Below, piece by piece: positions 1 to 9,705 of a stretch of DNA of 64,000 nt (positions are counted from its first letter, which is position 1; each line of letters starts with the position of its first letter). The notes under the pieces are model-generated. The model searched no databases. It saw only the letters and a list, made by a program, of their open reading frames with translations, and was not told where the DNA came from. This stretch comes from Diphasiastrum complanatum (lineage: Eukaryota; Streptophyta; Lycopodiopsida; Lycopodiales; Lycopodiaceae). Location: the NCBI GenBank assembly GCA_029204225.1, contig CM055094.1, forward strand, positions 31,243,427-31,307,426, given 5' to 3'. The position numbers and the translations under genes are program-made.

Positions 1-448
1 ACACGTGTGGAACCGAAAATAGCAATAAATGATCATTCTACACACAAGATTGCAAGATAACACCAAGATAGTGCACCAATGAGTAGTAGAACCCAAAGAG
101 AACCATGTATAATGATGAAATGAGAGATAGAAGAGAGAAGATGTGTCTCTCCACGAGTTACATCCTTTTATAGAGTTTCCAAACCCTATTTGGCCACTTG
201 GCTTTCTCTCCAAAATGTAAACCCTACTATTTTTGGGTCTAGATTCAATGTACCCAAAGTTCAAATTTGAATCTCCCTCAAACTCGACTACCAACTTTCC
301 CACACTTTCCAAAAGTGTTTATTGAATGTATTTTAAACTAATATAACTTCAAAAAGTTTAGCTCTAAGTCTAAAATGAGTTTTGGCCTCTTATTGACAAT
401 TTACCAAAATGTGACTAAACTAGACTAAACTAGTTGAAATCTCTCACA
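1..448 (-). repeat. 3' LTR of minus-strand copia element E1 (cut by window edge)
   Basis: Read on the minus strand, the LTR begins TGTGAGAGATTTCAAC at 448, directly after a purine-rich tract (GAAGAGGGAG, 449-458). It runs off the window at base 1 inside a CACACGTGT palindrome. The same start, TATA box and CACACGTGTG occur in the LTR at 8138-8782, so the two LTRs are one family. About 200 bases of the LTR lie outside the window. Confidence 0.8.
165..172 (-). promoter_or_regulatory. TATA box of the E1 LTR
   Basis: TATAAAAG on the minus strand, at the equivalent position to TATAAAAG at 8407-8414 in the related LTR. Its conservation between two copies supports an LTR promoter role. Confidence 0.5.
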
Positions 449-1169
449 CTCCCTCTTCAACTAGTTTTGGCATAGTTTTGACAATAGAACTTTGATCCAA
501 CTTTAGAATGATCTCCATCCTAAGTAAAGATCTTCTTTCTAAGGTTCTAAAGTATCTTTCATAATTGATATAAAGAATAGTGTCCAAATTGGATGCTTCA
601 CTATTTCTTACATCAATTTTACACATCAAGATATAACTAGAACATGAAGAATCAAATAGAATGTGAATGAAATGATTCTTCCATGTTTCAAACTTTGAAC
701 TCTCTAGAAAATTACAGCAACCAAACAATAAATGTGAGTGATGACCATTTGCTTGCTTGTCTCTTCCAACTTTGTCCTTTCTTGATATGTCTCCACCATA
801 AAACTCCATGAATGAGCCTCCATCTCCATCTTGCCACAAGATATCATCAACACTTGATGACTTGGCCATGAATGAGTGACATAATGAACCTCCAATAGCT
901 TCATTTCCATCAGCAAAACCAGCCAAGAATGCTAGTACAATTTCAACAATAAGATATCGCAAGACAATGTAGCTAGTTTGTCCATATCTTGACAATTTGC
1001 ACACATCCACATGAAATAGCTCAAACATGAGATAGAACAAGTAAAGTAAACTTGAACAAAACTTCCTTGCTGCTCCTTTGACCTTACTTGAGTCCTCAAT
1101 AAGCTGCAAAAACAGATCCAAAACATCTTTGCCAAATACCCTTCCTTTGATGCTCTTGACTAGCTCCAA
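444..1169 (-). pseudogene. 3'-terminal ORF of non-autonomous copia E1, novel module
   Basis: A 241-residue open frame ends in KLVEEGV just inside the LTR, exactly as the pol frame of the related element ends at 8142. Where RNase H should be, there is instead a module with a CKL...TSYI...LIVEIVL stretch, a SSVDD stretch and an FETW stretch. Similar stretches recur in the element at 33655-39147. I see no reverse transcriptase or RNase H motif. It continues the frame system of 1160-3085 and is probably the end of a rearranged polyprotein. Function unknown. Confidence 0.5.
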
Positions 1170-3085
1170 ATTGCCACCTTTCCTTTTGTGTTTTTGAAGC
1201 CCTTTGAGACCAACCTCTTGGTCTTCCTCTTGACCATCAAAGTCATTGAGAAAACTTTGTTTTTTTTAGATCCATTACTTTCTTTTCCAGTATGAAAACC
1301 ATGAGAACCAATATCCACTTGCATAGCATCATCTACACAAGAAAATTCTTCAAAACATGTGAATAAAGCAAAGTGTGTCGCTTCCACTTGCTTACCTTTC
1401 TCTTGATCATCAAAGATATCAAAGATATGAATATCTTCAGACCTGAACCTCTGAAAATACTCCCTCTCAAACATATGATCTAGATCCAACAAGATCTCAT
1501 CAATGCTTGATCTTGATCTTCCACAAAGGTTAGTGAAAACAATGTCACCAATGTCACCATCATAAATCAAAAGATAGATTCCAAACTTTCCATTCAACAT
1601 GAAGTAGAGTAGGTGAAGATGAGTATCAAACCTAAGAAATCCAGCCCTCTTGAGTTCATACAAAACCTCAATAAGCTCACCAATGAGATTTCCCTTGTCT
1701 TGAAGAAATTGCCTTTCGATTTGCTCCATGTAGTCTTCTCCAACCAACTTTTTGCCATCTTGATCATGAGTGATCAATTCATAATCATAGAATCCTTTGA
1801 GTTGATGAAGAGATGTGAGATCCATGCCTTGGATCCTCCCAAGAACCAATCTTCCATTGTTCTTCCCTTCATAAGACTCCCTCTTAATGATTGCATCATA
1901 AGAAGTAGAAACCTCAAAAACATTAGAAGCCATGAAAAAAATGATTAGTACCTTCAACATAAGGATGATTGAAGTACTCTCTTTTTTCAAACAAGAACTT
2001 CTACTCAATGTTTTAGGTAATGAATCATATGATAATGATTCTTCCTCACTATCATTCACAATGACATCATTCAAAGTACATCCTACTTTGAACTCTTCAC
2101 ATACTTCTCTTCTTCTTGACTTGTGACTATCTCCCTCACTAAGTCTCTTGATAGAACCATTTGATCTACTCTCTTTATGAAGACATGTGACTCCACTTGC
2201 TGGAAAAATGACTTTCTTGGAATCATAACAAAAGAATGTAGAAGAACCACCTCCTTCATGCATGCACCTAGCAACATCCTTTTCCATATGATCAAAGAAA
2301 TCATTAGCAACTATCTTTTCCAAGGAAGAACCTTCACCTCCATTGATGAAGTTAGCTCTTTCCTTACCTTTTGCATGCTTGCACTTGCCATGAAGAACCA
2401 TTGAAACACCATCATTATCCTCAAGACTATCCAAGTTAGTACAAAGATGAACATCTCCAAGAAGCATATTAGATCTTGACCTAGATCTAGCATAAGGAAG
2501 CTTATTAGACTTTGCATAAGATCCACCAATCTTATTGATGCTAAAAGGTAACTTTGGAAAGTTGAGACCAATCTCCTTTTCCATTCCATCCTTTTTGTTA
2601 GCCATAACAAAAGCATCAAGCTTGAAAAGTCTACCTTGTCTATTGCCCCTAGCAACCAAGATTTCTTCCTTTGTAATGAAACAAACATCACTCCCAAACT
2701 TTACCATGTATCCTTTCTTTATCATTTGACCAACACTTAGCAAATTCTTTGAAAGTGAAGGAATGTAAAGAACACCATCAAGTCTTGCTTTCCTATTAGT
2801 AGAGAGACAAATAGGAATTGAACCAATACCTTCAATCACACACTCACCACCATTGGCCATGTGAATTGCTTTCTTGGATCCATCATAAGTGACCAAAGAA
2901 GTAAAGAACTCCTTGTGACTAGTCATGTGTGAGCTAGCTCCACTATCAATCCACCATGAATCTTTGTCACTTTCACTTGATATTGGACTTGAAGAACACA
3001 TCAAAAGAGAATCACCACCACCTAGACCCTCATCATTAGTAGTAAAGTTGATTTGCTTGCTACCTTCATCTCTTTGCTTCTTCAA
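1160..3085 (-). pseudogene. Rearranged copia polyprotein: protease plus scrambled pol (E1)
   Basis: A 641-residue frame. Residues 44-60 carry the retropepsin active site in the copia context WWIDSGASSHMT. Residues 104-160 match the region after protease (VLYIPSLSKNLLSV, GRLFKLDAF). Residues 190-215 resemble the GAG-pre-integrase region of the related element at 5344-5742. The integrase core is absent. Residues 451-515 look like reverse transcriptase pieces (YMEQ, LYELKRA, LLIYDGD), with YVDD altered to YDGD. Residues 561-590 and 611-632 resemble segments that precede the RT in the related element, so the order appears permuted. Such a protein would lack integrase and RT activity. Protease identity is firm; the RT reading is inference. 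Confidence 0.6.
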
Positions 3086-3205
3086 ACATTCATTTGCAAA
3101 ATGCCCTTTGATTCAACAATAAAAGCATTTCAACTTAGACTTATCTTTCTTTTTGCCAAAAGAAGAAGTCTCACCTTGATCTTGCCCTTTAGACCACGCA
3201 GCATG
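3084..3205 (-). pseudogene. E1 gag zinc knuckle with nonsense codon
   Basis: On the minus strand, CFYC, KGH and NEC form a CX2CX4HX4C nucleocapsid knuckle in frame with the downstream polyprotein. A TGA at 3113-3115 interrupts it directly after the second Cys. Upstream (higher coordinates) the reading changes near 3200 from gag-like WSKGQDQG to LLWHYRLGHLN, a pre-integrase motif of a different element. The gag is therefore truncated by a junction there. Confidence 0.65.
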
Positions 3206-3640
3206 ATTTAAATGACCAAGTCTATAATGCCAAAGTAAACATTTATTTGAATGAATAGAAGTACTGAGAGCCTGACTAGAGGCAAAAAAGCAATGACTTC
3301 ATTTGTACAAATATCCATGCCTCTTTCCGAGTGCTAGGATCTTGCCTGTCCTACCAACCACTTTACACTGATCACATTCGAAATCTCCTCTGTGTCCTAG
3401 ATCTGTGATTCTGCTTACAAAGAGTAAATTCGTAGATAAATCTAGTACATAAAGGACTCTAGAGAGTAGATTAGACTAATCATTAACAAATCTTAATCTT
3501 ACAGTTTGTGTGCTATTGTCACCAAGGTGAATATATTTCTGGGTTCTATAAGGTGTATAGGACTCGAAACAACCAATAAGTCTAGTCATATGCTGAGTGG
3601 CTCCGGAATCCATGAACTAAGAACTGTCGCCAGATGCTTC
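3206..3640 (-). pseudogene. Copia E2 protease/pre-integrase remnant
   Basis: On the minus strand, 3640-3510 encodes MDSGATQHMT followed by YIHLGDNSTQT, a copia protease active site. 3470-3330 encodes VLYVLDLSTNLLFV and GKILALGKRHGYLYK. The stretch ends at LWHYRLGHLN near 3206. Frames change and stops occur, so it is not translatable as one protein. It belongs with the gag at 3895-4515 upstream on the same strand. Confidence 0.7.
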
Positions 3641-3894
3641 TTGATGGCTAGTCATGAAGGCATCATGATCCACTTCTTGAATAGGCTGTGGAGCTTCTGT
3701 ATCTGCATTTGCCACTTGAGTCGACTGCCCCTTGATGTTGTTCTTCGCTTGAAGTATCCAGCAGTCTTGTATTTCGTGGTTGTTTCACTTGCAGTATCTG
3801 CAAAACAGCTTCTTCTTTGTCTACAGATTCGACTGCTCCTTGTGCTGAGTTGGTTTCCGGTCTGCTTTGATTGCTTCGAGCCTTTCTTCTTCTT

Positions 3895-4515
3895 CTACTT
3901 TGTCATGCTCTTGTTGGTGTACAAGACGTGAGAATCAGCTGAGGAACTTGAGGCTTCGTTCCTCCGCATGTCTTCCTGCAACAACATAGTAATGACTCTC
4001 GAAAGAGTCAATTTTGGATGAGTCGTGATGATCATCACCCAGCTGTTGTAAGAGCTTGGCAAGCTTGTAAGCAGCTGCATCATTGCGTCTTGATCGTCTA
4101 TGACAGATTCGACAGCGGCCATTTGTCTTAGCAGGTTCTTGAATTGATTAATGTAATTATGCAGAGAATCACCATTCGTCATCTTGAGGGAGTGGAATTT
4201 CTTCTTGAGATGTAGTTTGGAAGCTATATCTCGCACTTCGTATAGTGTGTCAAGATGTCCCAGACTTCTTTCGATGTCTGAGCCTCGGATACATGGCTGA
4301 TCTGGGTATCCGTGATGTTGAGGATGATCAGCGCAAAAGCCTTTGCATCCTTCAGCTTCCATTTGGCGATTGCTGCGTCGTCTGCTTCGGGTTTCCCTTC
4401 TGCACCTGTGACAACGTCATACAATTATTTAGCCATTAGTATCCGTTTCATCCCACTGATAGGCTGGGAATACAAGTTGCAACTGAGAAATACTTTTGCT
4501 TTGGAACCGTTCTAA
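3895..4515 (-). pseudogene. Copia E2 gag (UBN2 type), frameshifted
   Basis: Two overlapping frames encode a copia-type Gag. The N-terminal part has WKLKDAKAFALIILNITDTQISHV in pieces and TSKEVWDIL. The C-terminal part has LHLKKKFHSLKM, YINQFKNLLRQM, LLTSLPSSYNSWV and LLQEDMRRNE. This is the capsid-like gag_2 family of plant copia elements. A frame shift near 4240-4360 and a missing zinc knuckle make it a pseudogene. It lies between the primer site at 4762-4775 and the protease remnant, the normal 5' order. Confidence 0.8.
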
Positions 4516-4761
4516 ACATGAAGAGTTAAATGTAAAGAACTATAACTATTGGAAGAAGAACCAGAAACCGTGTTCACAGATTCGGCTGGAATCTGTGAAC
4601 AATGTCTTCTCGTCAGGGTGTTCGCAAACGTTTTCGCTTCGTGTCTTTTGACTTTTGTGTTCCCGAACTTTTTGTGTGTTCTCTTGTTGATGGTTGTTTG
4701 TTTGAATGCTTGGCCTCCTGGATTTGATAGCTTCTTGGCTACGTCAGACTATGACAAGGTA

Positions 4762-4775
4762 GGCTCTGATACCAC
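4762..4775 (-). other. Primer binding site (initiator-Met tRNA) of E2
   Basis: The minus strand reads GTGGTATCAGAGCC, the common plant copia primer site complementary to the 3' end of initiator Met tRNA. It directly follows the LTR end (TGATGTGAAAC on the plus strand from 4776), which fixes that LTR boundary. Confidence 0.85.
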
Positions 4776-4847
4776 TGATGTGAAACAATCGCGAAACACA
4801 ACAATTCGGATGGATTTCAGATATGATTGATGGTCACTACCAACTAT
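4776..4847 (-). repeat. E2 LTR, PBS-proximal part (interrupted by E3)
   Basis: First piece of a roughly 634-bp LTR that resumes at 8788. The plus strand starts TGATGTGAAAC next to the primer site. The LTR is split by E3, which duplicated ACTAT. A diverged copy of the same LTR sits in the opposite orientation at 32841-33180. Confidence 0.7.
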
Positions 4848-4999
4848 TGTGAAAGATTCAACTAGTTTCATCACATTTTGCAATATTTCCATATTTGGCA
4901 TATTGAGGTCAAAACTTGTTTTAGACTTAGAGGTTGACTTTTCAAAGTTCATTAGTCTAAATTTCATTTGAATAAACACTTTTTGAAAGTGTGGGAAAG
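4848..4999 (+). repeat. Truncated 5' LTR of E3
   Basis: About 152 bases, closely matching 8138-8290 up to GTGTGGGAAAGAT. After that, the sequence switches to the coding region before protease. Confidence 0.8.
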
Positions 5000-5371
5000 A
5001 TGTTTGATGAGGATGGTTTGGATGTGCAAGATGCAAATGATGATGCTTTTGTGATGTCTTCATGTATGCTTGCTAATGATGGAGATCTAGATCCTTGGTG
5101 GATTGATAGTGGAGCAAGTTCACACATGACCTTTCACAAAGAGTACTTCACTTCTTTGTTGGCATATGGAGATGACAAGAGGGTGATCTACACGGCTAAT
5201 GATGGTGAGTGTGCAATCAAAGGGACTGGCACAATTCCTATTTCTCTCTCTACAAATAGGAATGTTCATTTGGAGGATGTCTTGTTTATTCCATCTATTA
5301 CCAAGAATTTGCTTAGTGTGAGTCAAATGCTAAGGGCCTCAAGGTGGAGTTTGATGGAGATGCTTGTTTGA
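4991..5371 (+). pseudogene. E3 pol: protease segment
   Basis: The frame encodes DPWWIDSGASSHMT (retropepsin active site) and VLFIPSITKNLLSVSQM, standard copia protease sequence. The reading moves to another frame near 5330-5370, so the polyprotein is broken here. The upstream part (MFDEDGLDVQDAND) is the linker between gag and protease. Gag itself has been deleted. Confidence 0.8.
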
Positions 5372-5742
5372 TCAAAAGGAAGGATGTATTGATTGGAAAA
5401 GGTAAAAGACAAGGGAAGTTGTTCAAACTTGATGCTTGTGTTATTGCTAACCAAGTTGGATGTGTTGCAAGGGAGCAAATTTCTATTCAAGAGGTTTGGC
5501 ACAAAAGGATGGGACACCTCAACTTCAAGTCATTGGAGGTAATGGCAAGGAAGAAGGTTGTGATTGGTCTTCCAAGTTCCTTAAGTAATGACAAGCATGT
5601 TTGTGAGTCTTGTGCTTTGTCTAAGTCACATAGACTACCTTATACTAGATCTATTTATAGATCTACAAAGCCTTTTCAACTTGTACATTCGGATATTTAT
5701 GGATTTACTACAATAGCAATAGTGGAGCTAAGATGTATGTAA
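5344..5742 (+). pseudogene. E3 pol: GAG-pre-integrase segment
   Basis: This frame carries GKRQGKLFKLDACV, VWHKRMGHLNFKSL and the zinc-binding CESCALSKSHRLPY of the GAG-pre-integrase domain. It ends in QLVHSDIYG, where the integrase core starts. It overlaps both neighbouring frames, so two frameshifts bound it. Confidence 0.8.
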
Positions 5743-7472
5743 CATTCATTGATGATTTTAGTAGATTTTGTTGGATCTATCTACTAAAGAGTAAGGATGA
5801 AGTGTATGGTGTCTTTGTCAAGTCCAAGAATGCAAGGGAGAACCAATTCTCCACAAAGATCAAGTGCTTGAGAGGTGACAATGGTGGTGAGTACATATCT
5901 AACAAGTTCAAGGCCTTTTGTGATGAGCATGGGATCAAGAGGGAGTATACAACATCAAGGACCCCACAACAAAATGGAGTGGCTGAAAGGAAGAATCAGA
6001 CTTTATGTGAAAGTGCTAAAGCTATGAGGTTAAGTGCTAATCTTGACAAACCATTTTGGGATCAAGCTTTGTTGTGTACCAGTTTCTTGTGCAATAGGTG
6101 GCCGAGTGCTATTTTGGATGGAAGGACACCTTTTGAGATGCTATTCAAGAGGAGGCCGAGTGTCAACTTTCTAAGAACCTTTGGATGCACATGCTATGTC
6201 AACATTACTCTTGATGATAGGACCAAGGAGGATCCATATTCAAGAAGAGGTATTTTTGTTGGATATAGTGAGGTGAGTAAAGCCTACAAGGTTTACATTC
6301 CTTCTACTAACAAAGTGATTGTTGGTAGAGATGTCATTTTTGATGAGAGAAACATTCCAAAGGTGTCTTCAAGCATGATTGATGGTAAAGTAGATGGATC
6401 TAACATTCTTGATGTTGATGAGAAAGATCCTACTTTGGATGGTGGTGATGATGGACCTTCATCAAGTCAAAAGCCAAGGAGAACATCAAGAGAAAGACAA
6501 GTGCCTTCAACGCTCACATATGATCAAAAGGGTAAGCAAGTAGTTTTTGAAAATTATGTTGCTTTCCTAAACTCTTTGGATGAGCCTACAAGTGTAGATC
6601 AGGCAAGGAAAGAAGAGGAGTGGATCCAAGCAATGGATCTTGAGTATCAAGCTCTTATGAAGAATGGAACATGGAGATTGGTGGAGTTGCCTAAGGACAA
6701 GAAAGCTATTGGATGCAAATGGATCTTCAAGGTGAAGACAAACCAAGATGGATCTATCAACAAGTACAAGGCAAGGTTAGTGGCAAAAGGATATGCTCAA
6801 CAACAAGGAATTGACTATGATGAGACCTTTGCACCCGTGGCAAAGATGGTAAGCATTCGAGTCATCATTTCACTTGCTACACTTTATGGATGGGATCTAT
6901 GGCAAATGGACATTTCAAATGCATTCTTGAATGGTGATCTTGAAGAGGAAGTATACATGGAGCAACCCGAGAGCTACATCTCATCAACAAAGCCAAATCA
7001 TGTGTGTCTTCTACAAAAGAGTTTGTATGGCCTTAAGCAAGCACCAAGGAGTTGGTATGCTAAGCTTAACACTTTTTTACTCTCTCAAGGTTTTGTTATG
7101 AGTGAGTATGATCATTCACTTTATTATAGGTTTGCTGGAAATGATGTTACCATCTTGCTAATCTATGTGGATGATATCATCTTGAGTGGTGGAGACAATC
7201 AAGATGTGGAGGATATCAAGAATGCTCTTAAGAAGGAGTTTGAGGTGCATGATCTTGGTAATTTGCATTACATTTTAGGAATAGAAGTCATTAGATCTTC
7301 TCAATCTACTTTCATTTGTCAAGAGAAGTATGCTAATTCTATTCTAGAAATATTTCATATGGTAGATGCAAAAGCTATTGATACACCTATGGAGTCTCAT
7401 GTAAAGCTTACTATAAGAGGTAATGAAAGATCCTTCAAGAACATTACTCTCTATAGAAAGCTAGTTGATTAA
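5733..7472 (+). CDS. E3 pol: integrase core plus reverse transcriptase
   Basis: A 579-residue open frame. Integrase: the catalytic triad appears as FIDDFSRF (residues 6-13), RGDNGGEY (47-54) and NGVAERKNQT (81-90), followed by GYSEVSKAYKVY. A linker (200-290) leads to the copia RT: WIFKVKTNQDG (330-340), KARLVAKGYAQQ, QMDISNAFLNG (391-401), SLYGLKQAPRSWY (430-442) and the catalytic LLIYVDDIILSG (475-486). It catalyses cDNA synthesis and insertion in the virus-like particle and nucleus. The frame is long and motif-complete, but it is preceded by frameshifts and followed by a stop at 7470-7472. It is therefore a broken polyprotein rather than a functional gene. Confidence 0.88.
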   Translation: MYVTFIDDFSRFCWIYLLKSKDEVYGVFVKSKNARENQFSTKIKCLRGDNGGEYISNKFKAFCDEHGIKREYTTSRTPQQNGVAERKNQTLCESAKAMRLSANLDKPFWDQALLCTSFLCNRWPSAILDGRTPFEMLFKRRPSVNFLRTFGCTCYVNITLDDRTKEDPYSRRGIFVGYSEVSKAYKVYIPSTNKVIVGRDVIFDERNIPKVSSSMIDGKVDGSNILDVDEKDPTLDGGDDGPSSSQKPRRTSRERQVPSTLTYDQKGKQVVFENYVAFLNSLDEPTSVDQARKEEEWIQAMDLEYQALMKNGTWRLVELPKDKKAIGCKWIFKVKTNQDGSINKYKARLVAKGYAQQQGIDYDETFAPVAKMVSIRVIISLATLYGWDLWQMDISNAFLNGDLEEEVYMEQPESYISSTKPNHVCLLQKSLYGLKQAPRSWYAKLNTFLLSQGFVMSEYDHSLYYRFAGNDVTILLIYVDDIILSGGDNQDVEDIKNALKKEFEVHDLGNLHYILGIEVIRSSQSTFICQEKYANSILEIFHMVDAKAIDTPMESHVKLTIRGNERSFKNITLYRKLVD

Positions 7473-8142
7473 CTCATCTATCTAACCATTACTAGACCTG
7501 ATCTAAGCTATTGTGTTGGAAGATTGAGTCAATTCATGCAAGATCCTAGTGAGGAGCATTGGAAGCTAGGAAAGCGAGTTTTGAGGTACATCATTGGAAC
7601 TCGAGATTTTGGCATATTGTATGAGGGATCATCACCTAATCTTTTTGGATTTTCAGATTCGGACTATGCTGGAGATGTAATGGATAGGAAAATCCATTAG
7701 TTCTTATTGTATTTTCATAGGTGATGGAGCTATATCATGGATGTCAAAGAAACAAGTCACTATCTCATTGTCATCTAGTTAGGCCGAGTACAAAGCTCTT
7801 ACACATTGCACAAAGGAGATGGTATGGATCAAAAGGATGATCAAGGATCTTCACTTGCTGGATTTTTCAGAGAGCCCAATCATCTTTTGTGACAATCAAT
7901 CAGCCCAAAGAATGGCATCCAATCCTATCTTTCATGCTAGGAGCAAGCATATTGAGATACAATATCATTTTGTGAGGGAGCGAGTCATCGCAAAGGAGGT
8001 GGAGCTTCAACATGTGTCTTCAAGGGAATGTGTATCTGATATCTTCACCAAAGCATTGGGAAAAGACTTGTTCATGAAGCATAGGACTTCACTTGGAGTA
8101 TTATCAAAGTCTATGCTAAAACTAGTTGAAGAAGGAGTGTGA
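7473..8142 (+). pseudogene. E3 pol: RT thumb and RNase H
   Basis: 7473-7818 still reads as copia pol (LSYCVGRLSQFM, WKLGKRVLRYIIGTRDFG, SDSDYAGD, MSKKQVTISLSSS, EYKAL) but with stops and a frame change. From 7819 a clean frame gives VWIKRMIKDL, IFCDNQSAQRMASN, HARSKHIEIQYHFVRE and VSDIFTKALGK, the RNase H C-terminus. It ends in KLVEEGV at 8142, overlapping the LTR start at 8138. Confidence 0.8.
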
Positions 8143-8782
8143 GAGATTCAACTAGTTTCATCACATTTTGCAATATTTTCATATTTGGCATATTGAGGCC
8201 AAAACTTGTTTTAGACTTAGAGGTTGACTTTTCAAAGTTCATTAGTCTAAATTTCATTTAAATAAATACTTTTTGAAAGTGTGGGAAAGATAGAATGCGA
8301 GTTTGAGTAGATTCAATTTGAATAAGTTGGGTACATTGAATCTAGACCCAAAATTGGTAGGGTTAGCATTTTGGTGGGAAAATGGCCAAATAGGGTTTGG
8401 ACCTGTTATAAAAGGATGTAACTCATGGAGAGAGTCATCTTCTCTCTTCTCTATCTCATTTTACGCTTATACATGGTTCTCTTGGGTTCTACTATCCATT
8501 GGTGCACTATCTTGGTGATTGCTTGCAATTCTATGTGTAGAATGATCTATATTTGTTATTTTTGGATCCACACGTGTGAAATACAGTAGCTTGCTGGTTT
8601 TGTACGGACAGCAACAGTACATAATCATTTCATTCAAGTTTGATCAAGTTCTATTAGTGTTTGCATCTCAAATTGTGTGTAGATGCTGATTTTTCTACAT
8701 TGGTGAAATTGGTAGTGTATTTTTCTTTCTAACCAAAGATCATTCAAGTAGATTGGATCTTAAGGATCTGAAATCTTTCACA
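8138..8782 (+). repeat. 3' LTR of E3
   Basis: The LTR starts TGTGAGAGATTC after the purine tract GAAGAAGGAG (8128-8137) and ends CTTTCACA at 8782, next to the ACTAT target repeat. It contains TATAAAAG at 8407-8414 and the palindrome CACACGTGTG at 8570-8580. Confidence 0.85.
8407..8414 (+). promoter_or_regulatory. TATA box in E3 LTR
   Basis: TATAAAAG, conserved in the related LTR at 165-172 (minus). Confidence 0.5.
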
Positions 8783-8787
8783 ACTAT

Positions 8788-9349
8788 ATCATTTCTACAG
8801 TCCTCGAGAAAGTAGACAGGCACTGCTGATCTACGTTTGAGATTTACACAACATTCAACAAAATTCAAACCAAGGTGCAGAATTAAATGAACAAGTGAAT
8901 CAGACACACGAATAATAGCAGACTAATTTGCATTCAAAATCAAACATGATAAGAGTGATATGTGCGCAATGGCTACAAAATCATTTATTGATTCTTCTGA
9001 TTTTTCAAGCACTGCATGCAGATCCATGTAGTGCGTTGGCGTGAGAGAAATATAGTTCTCCCATGAGTAATGTCTCGCTTAGTAGCGGACTTGTGGATCT
9101 ACAGATCCTATGTAGAAAATTGTCTCGCACGTAGGTGGACTCATATTCTGTTTTTTTTTTCCGTCTTCTTGCTTACTAGCATTAGACTACTTCATACATA
9201 GTATATCATGCATCAACCAGAAGGTATATAGTTGCATTGGGTAACTTCTAGATTAGAGTGATTAAACATCTACAACTAATCATGAATTACAAGAGTGGCA
9301 GATTAGCCATGACCTAGAGTGTATCTGTTGATGTCATGCTATCATATCA
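8788..9349 (-). repeat. E2 LTR, distal part
   Basis: Resumes the LTR split by E3. Its reverse complement matches the LTR starting at 63822 and the fragment at 32841-33180. The minus strand starts TGATATGATAGCATG at 9349, an imperfect inverted match to the other end (TGATGTGAAAC). It carries pyrimidine and AT-rich stretches but no coding sequence. Confidence 0.65.
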
Positions 9350-9705
9350 GATATCTGTACTTCTGGGTACTTGCATGATCTTGCCGGTCATTTTTGGAAT
9401 GTGGGGGCAAAAAAGGATGTCGTGACAATTTTCATGTCGCATCGTGTTTTTTGACTTTCGCGTCGTCTAACTTTCTCCTGTTGTACCGCAAAAAATTCTC
9501 TTTCGCGAATCTTTCACGTTTGTGTCTTCTCGTCAGGGTGTTTGCAAACGTTTTCGCTTCGTGTCTTTTGACTTTCGTGTTCGCGAACTTTTTCGTCAGA
9601 GCAAGGGTTGAAAGCTATCAAAGCTTTGGTAACAGAAATGTTTTGTTTCTTAAAAAATTGTGTATAAAAATGTACCTTTTGAAATTTTGTTGACTGTTGG
9701 CTCAC
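9350..9705 (-). pseudogene. 3' tail of a copia pol from the E2/E8 family
   Basis: A minus-strand frame gives SVTKALIAFNPCSDEKVREHESQ in pieces. This matches the tail SNYKALLAFSPQPDEDVREHKSQ after RNase H at 63490-63560. It therefore represents the end of another element placed upstream (minus strand) of the E2 LTR. One LTR is thus flanked by a 3' tail on one side and a primer site on the other. Confidence 0.6.

Larger units (their letters stand above)
4848..8782 (+). mobile_element. Copia element E3, internally deleted, TSD ACTAT
   Basis: The element is bounded by TGTGAAAGATT at 4848 and AATCTTTCACA at 8782, which are perfect inverted ends. It is flanked by ACTAT at 4843-4847 and 8783-8787. 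The 5' LTR is cut to about 150 bases and joined directly to the protease region, removing the rest of the LTR, the primer site and gag. The 3' LTR is complete. It sits inside the E2 LTR, so it is younger than E2. Its LTR, polypurine tract and pol C-terminus match E1 at 1-3205, suggesting E3-type elements were the autonomous partner of E1. Confidence 0.88.
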
